A DNA stretch of 9,355 nt, from NCBI GenBank assembly GCA_007135385.1, contig SLIY01000041.1:1-9355 (forward strand). The letters are read 5' to 3'. Source of the stretch: Leptolyngbyaceae cyanobacterium CSSed165cm_216. GTDB taxonomy: Bacteria > Cyanobacteriota > Cyanobacteriia > Phormidesmidales > Phormidesmidaceae. Below, in pieces: positions 6,606-9,355 of this stretch (position 1 is its first letter; each line of letters opens with the position of its first letter). A program made the translations under genes and the position numbers. The notes below the pieces were generated by a model that saw nothing but the letters and a program-made list of their open reading frames with translations, was not told where the DNA came from and did not search any database.

Positions 6606-8664
6606 ACTCCATACCCAGGTTTGCGGCCAAAAAGGCCCACTTATCCGAGATTTCTTCGATCACCTTGGCGGTGGGTTTTCCGGCTCCGTGGCCGGCCTTA
6701 GTTTCAATCCGGATCAGCACCGGGCGATCGCCCCCATGGGCCGCTTGCAGAGCGGCAGCGAACTTAAAGCTGTGGGCGGGCACCACCCGGTCATCGTGGT
6801 CGGCGGTGGTAATCAGCGTGGCGGGGTAGGCGGTGCCAGGCTTGAGGTTATGCAGCGGTGAATAGGCATAGAGGGTCTTAAATTCTGCTTCGTTTTGGGG
6901 AGAGCCGTAGTCCGACTCCCAGGCCCAACCGATGGTGAACTGGTTAAATCGCAGCATATCCATCACCCCCACCGCTGGCAGGGCGGCGGCAAATAAATCG
7001 GGGCGCTGGGTCATGCAGGCCCCCACCAGCAGTCCGCCGTTGCTACCCCCCATAATCGCCAGCTGCTCTGGGTTAGTGTAGCCTTGGGCGATTAGCCATT
7101 CGGCAGCGGCGATCAAGTCGTCAAACACATTTTGTTTATTCAGCTTGGCACCAGCCAGGTGCCAGTCTTCGCCATATTCGCCGCCCCCCCGCAGGTTAGG
7201 CACGGCATAGACCCCACCCATTTCCATCCACACCAGGTTGCTGACGGAGAAAGACGGCGTTAAGGAGATGCTAAAGCCGCCATAACCATAGAGTAGGGTG
7301 GGGTTTCGGCCCGTCAGATTTATCCCTATCTTATGGGTGATGAACATGGGAACGCGGGTGCCGTCTGGACTGGTGTAAAACACCTGGGTCGTCGTGTAGT
7401 CACCAAGGTTGAAATCCACCTGGGGCTGACGGTAGAGGGTGCTTTGGCCGGTCACCATATCGTAGTGGTAGATCGTATTGGGCACCGTAAAGCTGGTGAA
7501 ACTGTAGAAGGTTTCGGTGTCGTCGCGCTTGCCGTCAAAGCCCCCGGCCGAGCCAATACCCGGTAGCTCTACCTGCCGCACCAGATCCCCCGTCAGGCTA
7601 TAGATGCGGATGGAGGTGTAGGCGTCTTTCAGGTAGTCAGTCACAAACTGGTGGTTTAACAGGCTGACCCCCTCCAGGGTGTCCTCGGCTTCCGGGATGA
7701 TTTCCTGCCAGTTGGCGCGATCGGGCTGGGTCAGGTCGATGGCAATCAGCCTGCCCTTGGGGGCATTCAGGTCGGTGCGCAGCCAGAATACAGGCCCATC
7801 GTTGTCGATCACGCTATAGCTAGCTTCAAACTCAGCAACCAGCTCTACCACCGGGCCGTGGGGGGTACTCAAGTCTTTGTAGAACACCAGGTTGTTGGGA
7901 TCCGTACCTTTCCACACCGAAATGATTAAATAGCGACCATCGTCGGTGACGCTACCCCCAAAGCCCCATTCCTTGTGGTCGGGGCGCTCGTACACCAGCA
8001 CATCCTCAGCTTGGGGGGTACCCAACCGGTGGTAGTAGAGCTTTTGGTAGTAGTTGACCGCCTCTAGCTTGGTGGTTTCGTCCGGTTCATCGTAGCGGCT
8101 ATAGAAAAAGCCCTGGTGGTCGTGGGTCCACGACGCCCCCGAAAACTTCACCCACTTCAGGTGGTCATCGGTGTCTTGGCCGGTGGCAATGTCGCGTACA
8201 TACCAGTCCACCCAGTCAGACCCAGCTGTAGATAGACCATAGGCTAGGTAGGCCCCATTCTCGCTCACCGCCATACCACTAAGGGAAACAGTGCCATCCT
8301 CAGATAGGGTGTTGGGATCCAGCAGGACCCTGGGCTCGGCCTCTAGGGTAGGCAAGGTGTAGAGTACACTTTGGTTCTGCAGGCCATCGTTTTTGAAGTA
8401 AAAGTAGCGCCCCCCTCGCTTAAAGGGGGTACTGTAGCGCTCGAAGTTCCACAGTTGGGTTAGACGTTGGTTGATCGCCGCTCGCCCAGGCAATTGCTTC
8501 AGATAGCCGAAGGTCACCTGATTTTGGGCCTCAATCCACTGGCGACTAGCCTCTGACTGCGGATCCTCTAGCCAGCGGTAAGGATCAGCCACGGTGACCC
8601 CGTGGTAGGTATCAACCTGATCCTGCTGGGGACTGGGGGGATACTGAAACGGGCTATTGGTCAT
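6604..8664 (-). CDS. Prolyl oligopeptidase (peptidase family S9A)
   Basis: A 686-residue serine peptidase that cleaves short peptides after proline. The N-terminus YPPSPQQDQVDTYHGVTVADPYRWLEDP (residues 8-35) is typical of family S9A. Residues of about 75-430 form the expected beta-propeller that restricts access to the active site, with blade-like GG-YFYF, Y-AYG and WTHDHQGFFYSRYDE segments. The alpha/beta-hydrolase domain follows, with GGSNGG (nucleophile S541), DHDDRVVP (D624, plus R626, equivalent to the P1-carbonyl-binding Arg) and KAGHGAGKP (H659). The triad is complete and the length is normal, so the enzyme should be active. No signal peptide is seen, so it is probably cytoplasmic. 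ATG 8664 fits the family N-terminus but has no clear ribosome binding site. A 7-bp stem-loop lies just upstream. It follows gatC by 85 bases on the same strand and may be co-transcribed. Confidence 0.95.
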   Translation of the reverse strand: MTNSPFQYPPSPQQDQVDTYHGVTVADPYRWLEDPQSEASRQWIEAQNQVTFGYLKQLPGRAAINQRLTQLWNFERYSTPFKRGGRYFYFKNDGLQNQSVLYTLPTLEAEPRVLLDPNTLSEDGTVSLSGMAVSENGAYLAYGLSTAGSDWVDWYVRDIATGQDTDDHLKWVKFSGASWTHDHQGFFYSRYDEPDETTKLEAVNYYQKLYYHRLGTPQAEDVLVYERPDHKEWGFGGSVTDDGRYLIISVWKGTDPNNLVFYKDLSTPHGPVVELVAEFEASYSVIDNDGPVFWLRTDLNAPKGRLIAIDLTQPDRANWQEIIPEAEDTLEGVSLLNHQFVTDYLKDAYTSIRIYSLTGDLVRQVELPGIGSAGGFDGKRDDTETFYSFTSFTVPNTIYHYDMVTGQSTLYRQPQVDFNLGDYTTTQVFYTSPDGTRVPMFITHKIGINLTGRNPTLLYGYGGFSISLTPSFSVSNLVWMEMGGVYAVPNLRGGGEYGEDWHLAGAKLNKQNVFDDLIAAAEWLIAQGYTNPEQLAIMGGSNGGLLVGACMTQRPDLFAAALPAVGVMDMLRFNQFTIGWAWESDYGSPQNEAEFKTLYAYSPLHNLKPGTAYPATLITTADHDDRVVPAHSFKFAAALQAAHGGDRPVLIRIETKAGHGAGKPTAKVIEEISDKWAFLAANLGME

Positions 8665-8674
8665 AGCAGTACTG

Positions 8675-8695
8675 GAGTGACGATAGTAGTCACCC
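8675..8695 (-). promoter_or_regulatory. Stem-loop just upstream of the prolyl oligopeptidase start
   Basis: On the minus strand GGGTGAC and GTCACTC pair over seven positions (one G-T wobble) around a 7-base loop, ten bases before ATG 8664. No T-run follows, so it is not a standard terminator. It could influence translation of a gene that otherwise lacks a clear ribosome binding site; this role is inference. Confidence 0.3.
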
Positions 8696-8749
8696 TAGCA
8701 GGAAGCCTTCTTGGAAAACCAGGGAGGGTATACCCCTAGAAGGAGAACG

Positions 8750-9037
8750 CTAATCGTCTAGAATTTTGGGCACCTTGAAGAAGTTGTCTTCGCGATCGGG
8801 GGCGCAGGAGAGCATGGCCTCGCGATCGCCAAATGACTCTAGCTGGTCAGCCCGGGTAATATTTTCCACCTCAATCGCCCGGGTGGTGGGCTCCACGTTC
8901 TCGGTGTCCAGCTCTTTCAGCTGCTCGACATAATCTAAAATGCTGTTGAGCTGCCCGGTAAACTGTTGCTCCTCTTCTGGGGATAGCTCCAGCCGAGCCA
9001 GCAAGGCTACCTTACGTACCTGTTCTAGATCAATCAT
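8750..9037 (-). CDS. gatC: Asp-tRNA(Asn)/Glu-tRNA(Gln) amidotransferase subunit C
   Basis: A 95-residue GatC, the small subunit of the GatCAB amidotransferase. The complex converts Glu-tRNA(Gln) to Gln-tRNA(Gln), and in some bacteria Asp-tRNA(Asn) to Asn-tRNA(Asn). GatC wraps around GatA and stabilises its contact with GatB. The sequence has the family pattern throughout: an N-terminal helix VRKVALLARLELSPEEE (residues 6-22), the LNSILDYVEQLKELDTENVEPTT stretch (about 29-52), and the C-terminal REDNFFKVPKILD end. The frame extends to a GTG at 9046, but ATG 9037 gives the family N-terminus (MIDLEQVRKVA) and has GTGAG at a suitable distance, so it is preferred. gatA and gatB are not in the window, which is usual in cyanobacteria. 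The prolyl oligopeptidase lies 85 bases downstream. Confidence 0.96.
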   Translation of the reverse strand: MIDLEQVRKVALLARLELSPEEEQQFTGQLNSILDYVEQLKELDTENVEPTTRAIEVENITRADQLESFGDREAMLSCAPDREDNFFKVPKILDD

Positions 9038-9052
9038 AATGCTCACAAATAG

Positions 9053-9081
9053 ACGGGCAACACTATAAAACGGGCAACACT
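9053..9081 (-). promoter_or_regulatory. Direct repeats overlapping a candidate gatC promoter
   Basis: ACGGGCAACACT occurs at 9053-9064 and again at 9070-9081, 17 bases apart. On the minus strand a TATAGT -10-like box (9067-9062) lies between them and overlaps one copy. Its distance to ATG 9037 suits a short leader. No good -35 is seen. The repeats are certain; promoter and operator roles are inference. Confidence 0.35.
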
Positions 9082-9268
9082 GCCCCTTCGTCAGGGTAAC
9101 GTCTGGATCATAAGCTACCCTGGCAGGCAGGGCAAAGCCTGGGTGCCCAGCCGCGTTAATCCCTCACAATGGATAGGCGTCCCCGTGCACGGTTGCCGCT
9201 GATCCAGCTAAGGCTGGCGATGATTTTTCGTTATTTATTACTTCAGGGCGAAGAATAAGATCACAGGG

Positions 9269-9274
9269 TATAAT
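9269..9274 (+). promoter_or_regulatory. Consensus -10 box TATAAT upstream of the right-end gene
   Basis: A perfect TATAAT lies about 50 bases before ATG 9325 on the plus strand. The region 16-18 bases upstream has no good TTGACA match, so an activator or a weak promoter would have to be assumed. Confidence 0.4.
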
Positions 9275-9324
9275 CGCCGTGTTTTGCAAATGAGTATTTA
9301 TCTTCATTGCCTTGAGAGGACGCC

Positions 9325-9355
9325 ATGGGCTCCATCACCCTAGATCCTGGTCCCC
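9325..9355 (+). CDS. Possible start of an unidentified plus-strand gene (cut by window end)
   Basis: ATG 9325 is preceded by GAGAGGA (9314-9320), a good ribosome binding site four bases away, and by a TATAAT box about 50 bases upstream. The visible reading frame is MGSITLDPGP and is open to the window edge. Ten residues are too few to identify a family. An overlapping short frame from ATG 9290 ends at 9343 in another phase. This is called a gene on its signals alone. Confidence 0.45.
   Translation, partial: MGSITLDPGP

Larger units (their letters stand above)
9038..9324. other. Intergenic region between gatC and a possible plus-strand gene
   Basis: This stretch of 287 bases has no confident gene. 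It holds the direct repeats and candidate gatC promoter near 9053-9081, and a GGGCA/TGCCC inverted repeat (9072-9085). A C- and G-rich segment near 9117-9152 contains several short self-complementary runs (CAGGC/GCCTG, CTGG/CCAG). A 5-bp stem CCAGC-TAAG-GCTGG (9204-9217) is followed by GATTTTT but is too weak to call a terminator. A TATAAT box lies at 9269. A 29-codon open frame (9169-9258) exists but lacks a ribosome binding site. No tRNA features were seen. Confidence 0.6.

Noticed and set aside
3096..8886. A 14-bp identical string, AATCGCCCGGGTGG, at 3096-3109 and 8873-8886
   Set aside because: Both copies encode the residues T-R-A-I in unrelated proteins with the same codons, so chance plus codon preference is enough.

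Overview
The window looks like about 9.4 kb of cyanobacterial chromosome with moderately high GC. Three things point to a cyanobacterium. The HIP1 octamer GCGATCGC occurs nine times, roughly once per kb, where chance would give far less than one. The linkage of a DUF751/Ycf33-like gene to rbfA and a NagZ-type glycoside hydrolase is a cyanobacterial arrangement as I recall it. A Dam-type adenine methylase, whose family usually recognises GATC, is also present. A Leptolyngbya/Nodosilinea-like filamentous lineage would fit the base composition, but that is only an inference.

Layout. Positions 6-710 (+) encode an uncharacterised lipoprotein that converges on a run of four minus-strand genes, read from right to left: a D12-class adenine methylase (3893-3039), an EcsC-like membrane-associated protein (2983-2225), a small YbjN/secretion-chaperone-like protein (2096-1650) and an exported peptidoglycan amidase (1535-714). 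The spacings are 55, 128 and 114 bases, so co-transcription is possible but not shown. A divergent control region at about 3894-4065 separates this run from the plus-strand cluster DUF751 (4066-4269), rbfA (4442-4894) and a GH3 beta-N-acetylglucosaminidase (4891-6555). The last two overlap by four bases (GTGA). The GH3 gene converges on a prolyl oligopeptidase (8664-6604), with a 16-bp tandem repeat at the junction. The peptidase lies downstream of gatC (9037-8750). The right end holds about 290 bases of intergenic DNA with repeats and two candidate promoters, then the first ten codons of a possible plus-strand gene at 9325.

Functionally this is mostly housekeeping. It covers ribosome maturation (RbfA), Gln-tRNA(Gln)/Asn-tRNA formation (GatC), peptidoglycan cleavage (a cytoplasmic NagZ-like enzyme and a secreted amidase), peptide degradation and DNA methylation. 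Several start codons must be moved inward from the longest open frames: the methylase to GTG 3893, the EcsC-like gene to GTG 2983, DUF751 to 4066, rbfA to 4442 and gatC to 9037. I found no mobile element, CRISPR array, tRNA or rRNA, and no convincing sign of a new multi-gene system. The items most worth a second look are small: a ten-G tract just inside the GH3 start codon, a perfect 17-bp palindrome between the divergent operons, and the 9-mer CGGGCAACA found as tandem pairs in two separate intergenic regions.
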